The notes: generated by a model from the sequence alone, not told the origin. 64,000 bases of DNA from Vibrio sp. HA2012 (GCF_002812955.1 NZ_PFXK01000002.1:124001-188000), one strand, 5' to 3'; counted from the stretch's first letter, positions 52,558-63,043 are shown. Numbers and translations: made by a program.

Positions 52558-53610
52558 ATGGATGTAAAAAACAAAACTGTTTCAAGCCGAATACTCAAAT
52601 ATCGTTACCAAAAACTGCTGGATGCAGGGCTGGATGCTGATTATATCTATCGCTGTACCGGTATCAGTGAGGATGAGGTCAATAACAAAAGTACACGTAT
52701 TTCCTATCCCAATTATCTGCGTTTTAATCAATTTCTGGCGTTGCATGGTTATGGCGGACTGGAAGGGAAAATATGGGAGATAAACATAGAAACTTTAGTC
52801 CGGGAACTGGGGGCGTTGCCTGCTCTGTGTGTAAACCAGCCCGATGCCGGAAGTGCACTGAATGCTTATGTTCGCTATCGGGGACTGATTGGTGAATCGG
52901 ATTATCTGCTGTGCAGTCAGGAGAACGAGCAGGTGACCATTCAGTTTTCCGGGGAAAGCTTTTCCCGTTCAATGCCTGAGTTTTACGCCGGTTCTGCATT
53001 GGCAAACTTTATTATTCTGGCAACAATCCTGCGCTTTTATCTTCAGAATGAAGCTCATCAGTTTGATATTGAACTGGTTCATGACCCCATCTTTCCGGCC
53101 GATAAATACCGGCGGTTTTTCCGTGGATCTGTGCATTTTAATCAGGAAGAAAACTATATGCGTTTTGATGCTTCTTTGCTTCAGACCGGGAACCGAATGC
53201 TTAATCCTGCATTGACGGATTTCTTGCAACAACAGGTTGAAAGTGAGTATGACTACCTGCATTCTCATTCCAGTTTTTCTGCTTTGGTAAGAAAACAGAT
53301 CATTTCTATTGAGAGAAAAGATGGTATGGGGACATCTGTCCATGATGAGCTTTGCCAGCGTCTGGGTGTCAGCCGCTGGACATTAAGAAGAAAACTGGCA
53401 GATGAAGGCTATACGTTTCAGTCTATGGTGGATGAAATCCGTCTTGAGAGGGCAAAGTATTACCTGCGAAGTACCGGTAGCAAGATCAGTGAAATCAGCG
53501 ATCGGCTTGGATTTTCATCACAGAGTGCATTTACCCGTTTCTTTCACAAACAGACAGACCAGTGCCCGAGTGCATTCCGGGAAAAGGATCAATTTCCTTC
53601 TGAAAGCTGA
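52558..53610 (+). CDS. AraC-family regulator, second Arabinose_bd-type paralogue
   Basis: This is a 350-residue regulator drawn from ATG 52558; GTG at 52546 would add four residues, and neither has a clear ribosome site. It has the same architecture as the protein at 42779-43840: an N-terminal domain with YVRYRGLIGESDYLLC near residue 105, then QRLGVSRWTLRRKLADEGYTFQSM and ISDRLGFSSQSAFTRFFHKQT at the C terminus. It follows the lipoprotein GH3 gene and may control it. Its last 22 bases overlap the end of the convergent GTPase gene, so the two tails share sequence. Confidence 0.87.
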   Translation: MDVKNKTVSSRILKYRYQKLLDAGLDADYIYRCTGISEDEVNNKSTRISYPNYLRFNQFLALHGYGGLEGKIWEINIETLVRELGALPALCVNQPDAGSALNAYVRYRGLIGESDYLLCSQENEQVTIQFSGESFSRSMPEFYAGSALANFIILATILRFYLQNEAHQFDIELVHDPIFPADKYRRFFRGSVHFNQEENYMRFDASLLQTGNRMLNPALTDFLQQQVESEYDYLHSHSSFSALVRKQIISIERKDGMGTSVHDELCQRLGVSRWTLRRKLADEGYTFQSMVDEIRLERAKYYLRSTGSKISEISDRLGFSSQSAFTRFFHKQTDQCPSAFREKDQFPSES

Positions 53611-54566
53611 ATAAAGGTCGTTTCCAGCTGTTCCCACGGCAGTGGCTTGCTGTTGATGATTTCAATACGACTTTCAAATCCTTCCAGTGACAGCTCATTG
53701 ACCGACACTACACCGTTATGAACATTAAATGCATGGCAGCCTTTGCTGGTATTCATCACACCTTTAATTCTTTCTGCATCTAACTGATACATCAGAGAAA
53801 ACAGGCCGTCAAAATCAAATACGATTTCTGCACCGAATATCCATCCGCAACTGACATATCCCTGACCACGGTTTTCTTTACGAATAAAGGCCTTATCCGG
53901 TGGCAACTGAAATTGTGGTTCCATAGCTGCGTGTTCATGGTGATGAGGTGCGATAGCGTTACTCTGCCCGGACAGAAGGCGTTCTGTATCCAGTAATTCC
54001 GGCGGAAATTCTCCGTTGCTGACCAGCAGATTCATACTTTTAGCAGGTTGCTGAGCGGCAGCCCAATGTTCAAAATATTGTTTTTCATGATCAGTACACG
54101 CATCGGCTTTATTCCCAATGATAATGTCAGCTGTATCCAACTGGTCATTGAAGTTCTGGTTTTCCGTATAGCGGGAGTCTGTCAGGCTACGCGGATCAAC
54201 CAGTGCGACAGTGGCTTTCAGGTCGATATAATTGCTAAACTGCCCAGAAGTCAGCAGGCTGATAATCTTATGCGGATGGCCAAGCCCGGTCGGTTCTATC
54301 AGAAGACGATCCGGATTTTGTCGCAGCAGGGTTGTTATGCCGACGGATGTCGGAACTCCGGCCGTACAGCACATACAGCCTCCCGGTACTTCTTTTATCA
54401 TGGCTCCGCTGTCAGCCATGATGGCACCATCGATACCGATTTCACCAAATTCGTTGACCAGTACCGCCCATTTTTCATGGTCGGGTTTGTTTTTCAGCAA
54501 GCTCAGAATCGCGGTGGTTTTTCCTGCACCGAGAAAACCTGTGATGATATTGGCTGGAATAGACAT
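53589..54566 (-). CDS. COG0523 GTPase, CobW/YjiA-type metallochaperone-like
   Basis: This is a 325-residue P-loop GTPase of the G3E family. Walker A is GFLGAGKTTAI (residues 10-20). The metal motif CMCCTAG (CxCC) is present near residue 65, IGNKADAC is the guanine-specificity NKxD motif, and a His-rich patch HHHEH (about residues 213-217) separates the GTPase from the CobW C-terminal domain (from about residue 220). Such proteins deliver zinc, cobalt or other metals, or respond to zinc limitation. No metal-transport or cobalamin genes are adjacent, so the metal is open. It is divergent from the TPR protein gene. Confidence 0.9.
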   Translation of the reverse strand: MSIPANIITGFLGAGKTTAILSLLKNKPDHEKWAVLVNEFGEIGIDGAIMADSGAMIKEVPGGCMCCTAGVPTSVGITTLLRQNPDRLLIEPTGLGHPHKIISLLTSGQFSNYIDLKATVALVDPRSLTDSRYTENQNFNDQLDTADIIIGNKADACTDHEKQYFEHWAAAQQPAKSMNLLVSNGEFPPELLDTERLLSGQSNAIAPHHHEHAAMEPQFQLPPDKAFIRKENRGQGYVSCGWIFGAEIVFDFDGLFSLMYQLDAERIKGVMNTSKGCHAFNVHNGVVSVNELSLEGFESRIEIINSKPLPWEQLETTFIQLSEGN

Positions 54567-54714
54567 GTTCTGTCACTTTGATTAACAGTTTTAAGTGAGA
54601 GTTATCATACAGCAAATGAGCCAAATTGTATCAATACTGGCATTGCCGCTAGATCAATTCGGATTTACCGTTTATGTTATGTATTTGATGTTCTTGCTGA
54701 ACAGGATTAGCACT

Positions 54715-55557
54715 ATGGCTAAACACCTAATTTTGATGTTACTGATGGCGTTGTTCTCCTTTTCTTCTACTGCGGAAGAAAGTTATTCTGAGAGTGAAAT
54801 CCTCGACCGCCCGTTGATGGAGCGGTACATTCTGGATGAACTGAAATCGCTCCGGCAGGATCAGCAGGATCTGGAACGCAGGCTTACATTGCAGATCACA
54901 GATAGAGAACTGTCTGTTGCTGATAAGTCACTAAACTACGCCAATGTGACCGTAACTTACTTCTTCTATATCATTGCCGGTGTGGCTTCTTTGGTGGCTC
55001 TGATTGGCTGGCAGTCACTGAAAGATATCAAACAGAATACTAAAGAGATGGCGGATAAACGTCTGGATCAGATCACCCGTGATTATGAAAAAAAATTCCT
55101 GGCTCTGGAACGGGATCTGAAGCGTAAAACCCGGATTATTACTGAAAATAACCGGGAAATCGAGATCATTAATGAGGTACATAACCTGTGGCTGAGGGCT
55201 CAGAATGCTCAGACAGCCGAGCAAAAAATTGAGATTTATGATGAAATTCTGAAAATTCGTCCGGGTGATCTTGAAGCCTTAACTTATAAAGCTGATGCTG
55301 CTATGGATATTAAGGAATATCACTGGGCGATGAGCTTGTGTAACCGGGTGCTTGAGGTTGATGATTCCAACGCCCATGCGCTTTATCAGCGAGCCTGTGC
55401 CTATTCAAGACTTGGTGCTGAGGAGCAGGCTATTTATGATCTGCAAAAGTCGATTGATGCCAGTGCCTCTATCCGTGATCTGGCTGCTGAAGAGACCGAT
55501 TTTGAACTGCTGAGAGGGAACCCTAAATTTGAACACCTGATTGATACTCAGGACTAG
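54715..55557 (+). CDS. Membrane-anchored TPR protein
   Basis: This is a 280-residue protein drawn from ATG 54715, which begins a good signal-like segment (MAKHLILMLLMALFSFSS) with AGGA about 10 bases upstream; the frame is open 120 bases further, without support. After a short helical part (about residues 40-75) comes a membrane helix, YFFYIIAGVASLVALIG (about residues 81-97). A coiled coil rich in Lys/Glu follows, then two or three tetratricopeptide-like repeats (about residues 165-265, for example AMSLCNRVLEVDDSNAHALYQRA). The fold suggests a scaffold on one face of the inner membrane. No function can be given. Confidence 0.75.
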   Translation: MAKHLILMLLMALFSFSSTAEESYSESEILDRPLMERYILDELKSLRQDQQDLERRLTLQITDRELSVADKSLNYANVTVTYFFYIIAGVASLVALIGWQSLKDIKQNTKEMADKRLDQITRDYEKKFLALERDLKRKTRIITENNREIEIINEVHNLWLRAQNAQTAEQKIEIYDEILKIRPGDLEALTYKADAAMDIKEYHWAMSLCNRVLEVDDSNAHALYQRACAYSRLGAEEQAIYDLQKSIDASASIRDLAAEETDFELLRGNPKFEHLIDTQD

Positions 55558-55561
55558 TCAC

Positions 55562-56473
55562 TCAGGGATCCAGTGTAGTGATATGCTTAAATTCTTCCTT
55601 CAGCCAGTCTCTCAGGATAAGAATGCTTTCTTGCTGGAGTTTTTCCGGCGGGCAGGCAAAGTAGAAGCTCTGATAAGGGTTTTTGACTGCCTGGCCAATT
55701 TCGACCAGAAATCCCAGCTGTATTTCTTCCCGGACAAACAGCCGGTGGGTGACAAGAATTCCCAGTTTGCGGATAGCGGCCTGAACAGCTTGTACTGAAG
55801 TGATAAAACTGAGGTTTTTTCTCACTTGAGGAACCGGTAGCTGGCTGGCATGACACCAGATTTTCCAGTCATTTTTGCGGCGCAGATTTTCAGTGTATAT
55901 AGCCGGAAAGTGCTCGATCAGGGTTTGAGGGGCAATATCTGTTTCTGCCCGTAGCAGTTCCGGACTGCATACCAGAAGCAGCTCATCATCTCCCAGTTTT
56001 TCACAATAATAGCTTTCCCATTCTCTGACATCACCATGAATAATAGCTACATCCACGCCTTCTTGTTCCAGATCAAACGGTCCCACCAGATTAGAAAGGC
56101 GGATATCAATGTCCGGGGCGTATTGCTGAAACTCTTCCACTTTGGGTACCCACCAGCGTATCGCCAGTGAGTTGATCATATTCAGCATAATGCGGTTTGA
56201 ATTGGGCGGGTTCAGAAAGCTTTCTGTTGCTTTCATTATGGTTTTCAGTGCCGGAGCGACCTCGTTGTAGTATTTACGGCCCCGGCCATTGAGCTGTACC
56301 TGCCGTCCTACCCGCTGAAACAGTGGTTGTCCAAGCTGAGCTTCCAGATTTTTGACAGACTGACTGACCGCCGAGTGGCTGACATTGAGCACTTTTGCCG
56401 CTTCGGTCATGCTTCCGCTCTCGGCAACAGCAATAAATGTATACAGGGATTTTAACGGCAGGGCTCTATTCAT
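55562..56473 (-). CDS. LysR-family regulator
   Basis: This is a 303-residue LysR-type regulator of the GcvA-like subgroup. The N-terminal winged helix-turn-helix is ALPLKSLYTFIAVAESGS followed by MTEAAKVLNVSHSAVSQSV and the recognition region LEAQLGQPLFQRVGR. A type 2 periplasmic-binding effector domain follows. It is divergent from the EamA transporter at 56566, with a 92-base gap that would hold its operator, so regulation of that exporter is likely. Its stop is 4 bases from the convergent TPR gene. Confidence 0.9.
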   Translation of the reverse strand: MNRALPLKSLYTFIAVAESGSMTEAAKVLNVSHSAVSQSVKNLEAQLGQPLFQRVGRQVQLNGRGRKYYNEVAPALKTIMKATESFLNPPNSNRIMLNMINSLAIRWWVPKVEEFQQYAPDIDIRLSNLVGPFDLEQEGVDVAIIHGDVREWESYYCEKLGDDELLLVCSPELLRAETDIAPQTLIEHFPAIYTENLRRKNDWKIWCHASQLPVPQVRKNLSFITSVQAVQAAIRKLGILVTHRLFVREEIQLGFLVEIGQAVKNPYQSFYFACPPEKLQQESILILRDWLKEEFKHITTLDP

Positions 56474-56565
56474 ATGTAAGTTTTGCTAACAGGTTTTGTT
56501 AATATTACTCGTTTTTTTACTTGTCGTCATTGCTTTAATATTGGCTGGGTTGAAAGGAGTATATA

Positions 56566-57489
56566 ATGTCAGTCAATAACCGTGCTGTTCTGTTTATGTT
56601 GATTTCTACGCTCAGTCTGTCTTTTTCCGGTTTTTTTGCTAAGCAACTTACCGGTCTGATGAGTGTTGAATTTCTGGGTTTTTTGCGTTTGCTTATCCCG
56701 TCTATGTTGCTTTTTCTTACCATACCACCGGCGAAGCAGGCTCCGCCATCCCGTAAGATGCTGAAACCGGTAATTATCCGGGCGCTATGCATTGTCGGTT
56801 GTCAGCTCTGTTTTCTGATATCGCTGGGTAGCCTGTCTCTGGTCGAGAGTGTGGTGCTATTCGCGACAGGACCGCTTTTTATTCCTGTTCTGGAACGCCT
56901 GTTTTTTAAAGTAAAAATCCGTATTGAGACTGGTTTTGCACTGGCAGCTACGTTTGTCGGAGTCATGTTGCTGGCCGGGGACGTATCGGGTATACAGATC
57001 AAACCAGAGCTTCTTCTGGGGTTGGCTGCCGGGGTATTTAATGCCGGGTCTCAGGTTAGTCTGTTTCGGGCCAGCAAAGGGGATATGTCACCGGCATCAC
57101 TGAATGCATGGACGTTCCTGTTCGGTGCTATCAGTATCTTTCCTGTGTTGTTTTTCTCCGGATTGTCGGGAAGTGATAAGGAACTGTTGTTTTCTGCGGA
57201 CAAACATATATGGGTCTGGGGAATAATGCTGCTGTATTCTGTGGCGATTGTTCTTAACCAGCTTTTCCGTTCCCGGGCATATAAACTCGCAGAAAGTAAT
57301 TCGCAGATAGCTCCGTTGATTTTTACTAATCTGCTATTTACAGCAGCATTACAGCTGGTGTTTTTTGATGTACATTTTTCTGATTATCAGATTGCCGGTA
57401 TTGCTCTGATTATTACCGCCAGCCTGATGAATAGTTTTGCTGCCAGGATCCTGAAGTTTCTTTTTCATGCTAAAACCCGGCGAGCCTGA
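56566..57489 (+). CDS. EamA/DMT-superfamily transporter
   Basis: This 307-residue inner-membrane protein has ten hydrophobic helices in two EamA repeats (residues about 10-140 and 152-292). FSGFFAKQLTGLMSVEFLGFLRLLIP opens repeat 1 and EVF-like LGLAAGVFNAGSQVSLFRASKG opens repeat 2. AAAGGAG lies 9 bases before the ATG. Drug/metabolite family members export amino acids or metabolites, or import nucleotide sugars; the substrate cannot be read. It is paired with a divergent LysR gene. Confidence 0.88.
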   Translation: MSVNNRAVLFMLISTLSLSFSGFFAKQLTGLMSVEFLGFLRLLIPSMLLFLTIPPAKQAPPSRKMLKPVIIRALCIVGCQLCFLISLGSLSLVESVVLFATGPLFIPVLERLFFKVKIRIETGFALAATFVGVMLLAGDVSGIQIKPELLLGLAAGVFNAGSQVSLFRASKGDMSPASLNAWTFLFGAISIFPVLFFSGLSGSDKELLFSADKHIWVWGIMLLYSVAIVLNQLFRSRAYKLAESNSQIAPLIFTNLLFTAALQLVFFDVHFSDYQIAGIALIITASLMNSFAARILKFLFHAKTRRA

Positions 57490-57513
57490 GGCTATCCGTA
57501 GTATCCGGAAGGA

Positions 57514-60396
57514 TTACATATAATCAGAAAGGTAATGCTTTATCTTTCTGATTTGGTTGTCCCGGACCTCTGTACTCATTGCCTGTTGGCCGGGTTGCAG
57601 AAAGCGCGCGGCATAATCTTTATCGATTCCCTGCTCAAGAAATAGCAAATAGAGCTCGGCATCGATATGACCTGTTGTGGCCATTTCTGTCATGATTTCC
57701 AGAGCATCCCCCAGAGTATGGGCTCTTTTATATGGACGGTCATTGGACGTCAGAGCTTCAAATACATCTGCAATTGCCATAACCCGTTCCTGTATGGAGA
57801 GAGATTCCTTACTCAGCCCTCTTGGGTAGCCATCACCATCGACTCTTTCGTGGTGGTTACCCGCTATATCCGGTACATTTTTCAGATGCTCCGGATAGGG
57901 CAGGCGCTGCAACATAGTGATTGTCTGAACGATATGGCTGTTGATCATGAACCGCTCTTCTTCCGTTAATGTTCCGTGGGGAACCATGAGGTTATAGAGT
58001 TCACCTCGGTTATATTGCAGAAAGCCGGGTTTCAGATTGAAGTTATGGTCCCAGTTAGTGTTCGGATTGGCTGTGTCGCTCCATGGGATCATATGAGTAT
58101 CTTTATCTGCCAGCAGAGGTTCCTCTGTCGGAACCTCTGCTGGTGATGTATCCAGCTCTTTTTCCAGCCATGAGGTGCCGATTCTGTTATTCAGCGTGCG
58201 TGTCCAGGTACGTTTGGCGATCTGCAGTAAACGGGTCTTATCTTCTTCTGTGAAAGGTTTGTCGCCTTTATTACACCTGGCGACAAAAGCAAATTCATCA
58301 TCCAGTGTTGTGAGTTCGGTATCCAGATGCTGTTTCAGGCGGACACTATCGCCTCCTTCACTTAATTGTTTCCAGTAGCGAATTTCAGCCTGTGCTTTTA
58401 ATACTTCAAAGCGCATACGGATTTCATGGATCCGATTATAAATGGTTTCCAGCTTGGTCGCTTTGTCTACAACATATTCCGGTGTGGTTATCTTGCCGCA
58501 ATCATGTAGCCAGGCAGCGAAATTCAGTTCCTCCCATTTCTTTTTATCCATGCTGAATTCAGGAAAATATTTCCGGTCGCTGTCTGCTGCCCGGACCAAA
58601 TGCTCGGCTATAAACGGCACTCGCTGGCAATGTAGCCCGGTATAAGGAGATTTGGTATCGATAGCTGATGCAATTAATTCAATAAAAGATTTAAGCATCT
58701 GTTTTTGTTTATGCATAAGATCGATATTGTCTTTTGAAATACCGGCAAAACTGAGTAATTCCTGCAGGAAGGCATGTTTATCCTGTTGACTTCGTTCGAT
58801 AGGACGTTCATACCCCAGAGCCAGAATGCCTATCAGTTCTTGTTCCCGGTTAAGCAGAGGGAACAGATACAGGTCGGTGTTGTAAAAGATATCTTTGTAT
58901 TTTTTAACGGCATTGTCGTGCTTATTAATACGAACAATATTGCCTTTTGTCAGTCGGGAACGCAGCCAGGGCGTTTCATCTAATAGCTGATTCATGTCTA
59001 TTTTGAGTGGAATAATGGCGTGGTTGGCAGCAATGGTGAAACGCTCTTTTTTATCGTTCAGCATGTATAGCATGATGGTTTCTGCCCGGGTGATCAGGTA
59101 GCTCTGCTTACTAATTGTTTTCGCCAGATCCGAAAATTCATGATTACGTGCAGTATCTCTCAGCAGCCCCAACAGATCGTGCAAAGCGTGTTCCATCAAC
59201 TGGATGGAATGAGTAAGGTTGTTAATCTCTTTAATTGCACTACGGGGATAGCGGGTTTTTTTAAAGTTAAAGCTGCGAATATTTTCTGTGAGTATATTCA
59301 GCGTATTCAGAGGCTGAGCGACCCGGGTAGTAATTTGCCAGATCAGAATAAGACAGACAAATAGCAGACTGAGTCCGGCAGCTATCTGATAATTTCTCAT
59401 GGATAGCAGTTCACTGATCAGGCTATTATTAGGAATGGCTTCTGCCAGAAACAGCCGGACATTACTGGTCAGATTGATGGGGGTAAGGGTGATTGACCAT
59501 TCCTCGCCCTGATAGGAAACCTGTTCATAGATAGTGTTGCTGCTGTTACGGTTCAGTACATCTGAGAAAATAGAACTGAGCATGGTTTTATCCGTCTGTT
59601 CCTGGCCGGGGCGTGCATCGACCCCTAACTGATGGCTAGCAAGCAGGCGGAAACGGGTGTCAAACAGTGCCAATTTTGCTGTATCAGAATAAGCGACTTC
59701 TCCCAGAAGTTCTGAAAGGTGCTGCAGGGTAAAGTCCGCAGCAACAACGGTACCTCCATCAATTGCCATGCGTGACAGTGTGATCCCTGCCGTCTTCAGG
59801 TAGCGGAACTGATAAGGGTTGGTTAACCGGATTTCACCGTCAAAGCTGACATTCTGAAACCAGGGATGGATACGTGGGTCATAATGATTATCCGTACCGG
59901 AACGGACATTAGTCAGTTGCAGGTCCTTATCGTAGAACAGGTAATCGTTTCTGCCCTCAACATCGGTGTAATTCAGTACGATATCTGCGTTGGCCGGTGC
60001 TCCGGACATTTTTCGGATAGCTGGATCCAGCAGGGGGTGGAACTGGGTCATCGAGCCATTTGGGGATCCGTAGTATAAGGCGACCAGATTGGGATTTTTG
60101 GCAAAGATTAACTGAATAGATTTCAACCAGCTGTGTTCTTGTTCGTTACTATCCGGGTGCACCGGAAGTATTCGGGTTGCCATTAAATCCAGGGTGGTAA
60201 TAATAGGGGAGATTTCTTTTTCAAAGTGACGTTCCAGCTTTTGGCTGTTTTCATGGCTGATATTTTGGGAGAAACGGAAAAATAACTGTTGTGAGTAGAA
60301 ATAACTGATGGTGATAAGTCCACCACCCAGTACCAATACCAGGATGATAAACAGGCTAGTGATATGCACACTGAGTGGGTATCTTCGTTCGGTCAT
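57514..60396 (-). CDS. Membrane HD-GYP cyclic-di-GMP phosphodiesterase with Cache and GAF sensors
   Basis: This is a 960-residue signalling protein. ATG at 60396 starts TERRYPLSVHITSLFIILVL, a first membrane helix; the open frame reaches 264 bases further but overlaps the divergent gene and is not used. A dCache sensor of about 300 residues follows, then a second helix (about residues 310-330), a HAMP-like linker and a GAF domain (about 400-550). The HD-GYP domain holds WLHDCGKIT (HD motif), then a long insert of roughly 140 residues, then HIV, HHERVDGDGYPRGL (GYP motif) and IADVFEALTSNDRPYK. It would degrade cyclic di-GMP in response to an outside and an internal signal. Confidence 0.9.
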   Translation of the reverse strand: MTERRYPLSVHITSLFIILVLVLGGGLITISYFYSQQLFFRFSQNISHENSQKLERHFEKEISPIITTLDLMATRILPVHPDSNEQEHSWLKSIQLIFAKNPNLVALYYGSPNGSMTQFHPLLDPAIRKMSGAPANADIVLNYTDVEGRNDYLFYDKDLQLTNVRSGTDNHYDPRIHPWFQNVSFDGEIRLTNPYQFRYLKTAGITLSRMAIDGGTVVAADFTLQHLSELLGEVAYSDTAKLALFDTRFRLLASHQLGVDARPGQEQTDKTMLSSIFSDVLNRNSSNTIYEQVSYQGEEWSITLTPINLTSNVRLFLAEAIPNNSLISELLSMRNYQIAAGLSLLFVCLILIWQITTRVAQPLNTLNILTENIRSFNFKKTRYPRSAIKEINNLTHSIQLMEHALHDLLGLLRDTARNHEFSDLAKTISKQSYLITRAETIMLYMLNDKKERFTIAANHAIIPLKIDMNQLLDETPWLRSRLTKGNIVRINKHDNAVKKYKDIFYNTDLYLFPLLNREQELIGILALGYERPIERSQQDKHAFLQELLSFAGISKDNIDLMHKQKQMLKSFIELIASAIDTKSPYTGLHCQRVPFIAEHLVRAADSDRKYFPEFSMDKKKWEELNFAAWLHDCGKITTPEYVVDKATKLETIYNRIHEIRMRFEVLKAQAEIRYWKQLSEGGDSVRLKQHLDTELTTLDDEFAFVARCNKGDKPFTEEDKTRLLQIAKRTWTRTLNNRIGTSWLEKELDTSPAEVPTEEPLLADKDTHMIPWSDTANPNTNWDHNFNLKPGFLQYNRGELYNLMVPHGTLTEEERFMINSHIVQTITMLQRLPYPEHLKNVPDIAGNHHERVDGDGYPRGLSKESLSIQERVMAIADVFEALTSNDRPYKRAHTLGDALEIMTEMATTGHIDAELYLLFLEQGIDKDYAARFLQPGQQAMSTEVRDNQIRKIKHYLSDYM

Positions 60397-60537
60397 ATGG
60401 TCACTGACTTGGCAATATATTATTGATATAAGTATTGTCGAATTCCCCGCGGTTGCAAAACTAAGGAAATGATTCGCTGAAGGTGTGGTCATAAATTGGT
60501 ACACTTGCCACATAACGACAGAAAGAAGTGAGGCTTT

Positions 60538-61281
60538 ATGAAATTCGCAGTTGATACCCATACCCACACGTATGCCAGTGGTCATGCTTACAGCACACTG
60601 ATTGAAAACGCCAGAGCGGCAAAAGAGCACGGTCTTAAGCTGTTTTGCACCACAGACCATGCCCCGTCAATGCCGGGTGCGCCTTATTACTGGTTCTTTA
60701 TCAATCAGAAAGTGTTATCCCGTTTTATTGAAGGGGTCGGCATTATTCGGGGAATTGAAGCGAATATTATGAATGTTCAGGGTGAGATTGATGTGCATCC
60801 GGAAGTGTACCCTAATATTGACTGGGTGATTGCCAGTTTCCATCCGCCGGTTTGTCCTCCGACAGATAAAGCAACTCATACGGAAACACTGATTAATGTG
60901 ATCAAAAGTGGTCATGTTGATGCTCTTGGTCATTTGGGTAATCCGGCGTTTGATTTTGACTTTGAAAAGGTAATTACCTGTGCCAGAGATCACCATGTTG
61001 CCATTGAAATTAACAACAGCTCACTGAAAGGGTTCAGCCGCGAAGGCAGCAAAGAGCGTTGCTATGAAATTGCCCGGGTTGCGAAAGAGATCGGGGCATA
61101 TATTACGACAGGAAGTGACTGCCATTTTTGTGATGCGATAGGTAAGTTCACTGAGGCGGAAATCTTGCTGGAAACGGTAGGAGTACCAGAAGAACAGGTG
61201 ATTACTACATCGGCCCGCCGTTTTCTGGATTTTCTTGAGCTGAGGGGGCATCAGCCTGTCACCGAGTTCGTCGGGTTATAA
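60538..61281 (+). CDS. ycdX: PHP-domain phosphatase, YcdX family
   Basis: This is a 247-residue trinuclear zinc phosphatase of the PHP superfamily. [19 protein letters not shown] (residues 6-24), [37 protein letters not shown] and [14 protein letters not shown] carry the conserved His, Asp and Glu metal ligands in the known order. E. coli YcdX is linked to swarming motility and acts on small phosphate esters in vitro. GAGG lies about 6 bases before the ATG. It is divergent from the HD-GYP gene and overlaps the convergent LysR gene tail-to-tail by 31 bases. Confidence 0.93.
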   Translation: MKFAVDTHTHTYASGHAYSTLIENARAAKEHGLKLFCTTDHAPSMPGAPYYWFFINQKVLSRFIEGVGIIRGIEANIMNVQGEIDVHPEVYPNIDWVIASFHPPVCPPTDKATHTETLINVIKSGHVDALGHLGNPAFDFDFEKVITCARDHHVAIEINNSSLKGFSREGSKERCYEIARVAKEIGAYITTGSDCHFCDAIGKFTEAEILLETVGVPEEQVITTSARRFLDFLELRGHQPVTEFVGL

Positions 61282-62198
61282 CCTTCATCAACAAGAAAAT
61301 GCTGTGTAGCATAGTCGATAAATACCCGTAACCTTGCTGGCATGTACTGGGTCTGGGCATACTGCAGGGCGATAACGCCCTGATAGTTGCTCTTTATGGT
61401 CCAGTCTTCCAGAACTTTGACAACCTGGCCGGCAGTAATAGCATCTTTTACCACGAAATCCGGAAAGATACCGATACCTAGTCCGTTGATGACGCCGTTC
61501 AGGCGCATTTGTGAATGATTAACCGCGTAGCGTCCGGAGACGGCGATGCTGTGAAATTCATCATCTTTAAAGAAATCCCAGATATGGTCAGTGTCCGTTT
61601 CTGCCAGATACAGGCAGTCATGCTCTGCTAGATGTTGCGGGTGTGATGGTGCGCCTCTCTGGCAAAGATAATCCGGGCTGGCACAGAGCATCAGATTGGT
61701 TTTGGCTATTTCCCGAAGGATTAACTTTTCATCGGGCTGATCTGTCAACCGGAAGGCGATATCAATTCCCTGTTTGAAAATATCGATATCGCCGTCTGCA
61801 GCGCGCAGTTTCAACTGGATATTCGGGTATTGTTTAAGAAACGGAATAACAAAGGGCTGCAAAACCACATTTAAAAATGCTTCCGGTGCGGCAACGGTAA
61901 TCGAGCCAGCTGGTTCGGTATGATCTGTGCTGGAAATATCGACGGCCTGATGAGCAGCATTCAGCATAATTACACACTGATCATAAATCTTACTTCCAGT
62001 TCTTGTGATGATGAGTTTTCGGGTTGTTCTTTCAAACAGTTTTACTTCGAGCGACTTCTCCAGACGAGTGATAGTTTTACTCAGAGCGGAGGGCGTGACA
62101 TTCAGCTTTTTGGCTGCGGCGGTAAAGCTGCCTTCCTGAACAACCGTATTGAAGCAGGCAAGATCTGGCAGAAGTGCGATTAATTTAGAGGAAAGCAT
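61251..62198 (-). CDS. LysR-family regulator
   Basis: This is a 315-residue LysR-type regulator of the CrgA/DsdC-like cluster. The winged helix is [20 protein letters not shown] then [20 protein letters not shown] and [13 protein letters not shown]. The effector domain has the expected two lobes, with [14 protein letters not shown] at its start. No divergent partner is close: the next gene on the other side begins 240 bases away and encodes an exported protein. Its target is not evident. The stop overlaps ycdX by 31 bases. Confidence 0.9.
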   Translation of the reverse strand: MLSSKLIALLPDLACFNTVVQEGSFTAAAKKLNVTPSALSKTITRLEKSLEVKLFERTTRKLIITRTGSKIYDQCVIMLNAAHQAVDISSTDHTEPAGSITVAAPEAFLNVVLQPFVIPFLKQYPNIQLKLRAADGDIDIFKQGIDIAFRLTDQPDEKLILREIAKTNLMLCASPDYLCQRGAPSHPQHLAEHDCLYLAETDTDHIWDFFKDDEFHSIAVSGRYAVNHSQMRLNGVINGLGIGIFPDFVVKDAITAGQVVKVLEDWTIKSNYQGVIALQYAQTQYMPARLRVFIDYATQHFLVDEGYNPTNSVTG

Positions 62199-62437
62199 AC
62201 AAGTATTTGTGCCTGAGATTCATCAATGTTATCCCGTTGGCAGCGGATGATAGTTGTAAGGAACAGAAAAGTAAAGCGGGTAGACGGTGTACTGGAAAAA
62301 ATTCAAGGCTTAGTTCGAACCTCATTGGATTTGGGCTAAAATAGTCAGTGATATTTTCTTGAATGGCGCAAGGCTCAGGAATTTATCCGTCAGAATATAA
62401 CTATTAACCTCTATAACTTATTAAGACTGAATATATT

Positions 62438-63043
62438 ATGAAATTAAATAAGCTACTGTGTTCTGCTGCTATTGTCTGCTTCCTTTTTATTAGTGCAATA
62501 CCTTATAGCTATGCAAGTTGTCAAAAGTCATACGTGATTGGAGTTGCAGAAGATGCCATGTCCGTTGTTGAGAATATGTATGATGAGCATGAATACGCGG
62601 CCAATCTCGCTAAAAATGCAAACTTACCCAAGTTGAACGATCTGTCGGATCAGCAGCGTGCCAACGTTATTATGAGAATTCAATCTTCAGACATAAGTGT
62701 AGCTAAGACGTTGACAGAACACGTACAACAGATTTCACGTTTTATTCAAAAGTTGGATTCAGCAATTGACGATATTGATGATGCAATGGAAGATACCGAA
62801 CGATACGGCTCAAAGTTTTCAAGGTTGAAGAGCGAATGTCCGCAGCAAGCAGAGGTACTCTTCAGAGGTGAGATCCTTATCCGTGACTCAGTTGGTGAGA
62901 TCTACGATGGGAGTGAACGTCTTAAAAAATATCGTAGCTATGTATACCAGGAACTGATGAAATACAAATCGCTATTCGATACTGCCGGCGTCGATTTTCA
63001 GTCTGTAAAAAACGGGCAGTGGCTCCGCAGTATGCAGCCGTGA
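62438..63043 (+). CDS. Exported helical protein of unknown function
   Basis: This is a 201-residue protein with a clear Sec signal peptide (hydrophobic core IVCFLFISAIPYSYA, cleavage near ASC, residues 26-28). The mature part is mostly alpha-helical and rich in Asp, Glu and Ser, with a long amphipathic run (about residues 75-125, SVAKTLTEHVQQISRFI and SAIDDIDDAMEDTERYG). Only two Cys residues follow the signal (about residues 28 and 134), which could form a disulfide. I do not recognise a family. It stands alone between a LysR gene and kbl. Confidence 0.7.
   Translation: MKLNKLLCSAAIVCFLFISAIPYSYASCQKSYVIGVAEDAMSVVENMYDEHEYAANLAKNANLPKLNDLSDQQRANVIMRIQSSDISVAKTLTEHVQQISRFIQKLDSAIDDIDDAMEDTERYGSKFSRLKSECPQQAEVLFRGEILIRDSVGEIYDGSERLKKYRSYVYQELMKYKSLFDTAGVDFQSVKNGQWLRSMQP

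Noticed and set aside
60397..60660. N-terminal extension of the HD-GYP protein
   Set aside because: It would overlap the divergent ycdX gene and its promoter and carries no signal or domain; ATG 60396 starts the membrane helix.
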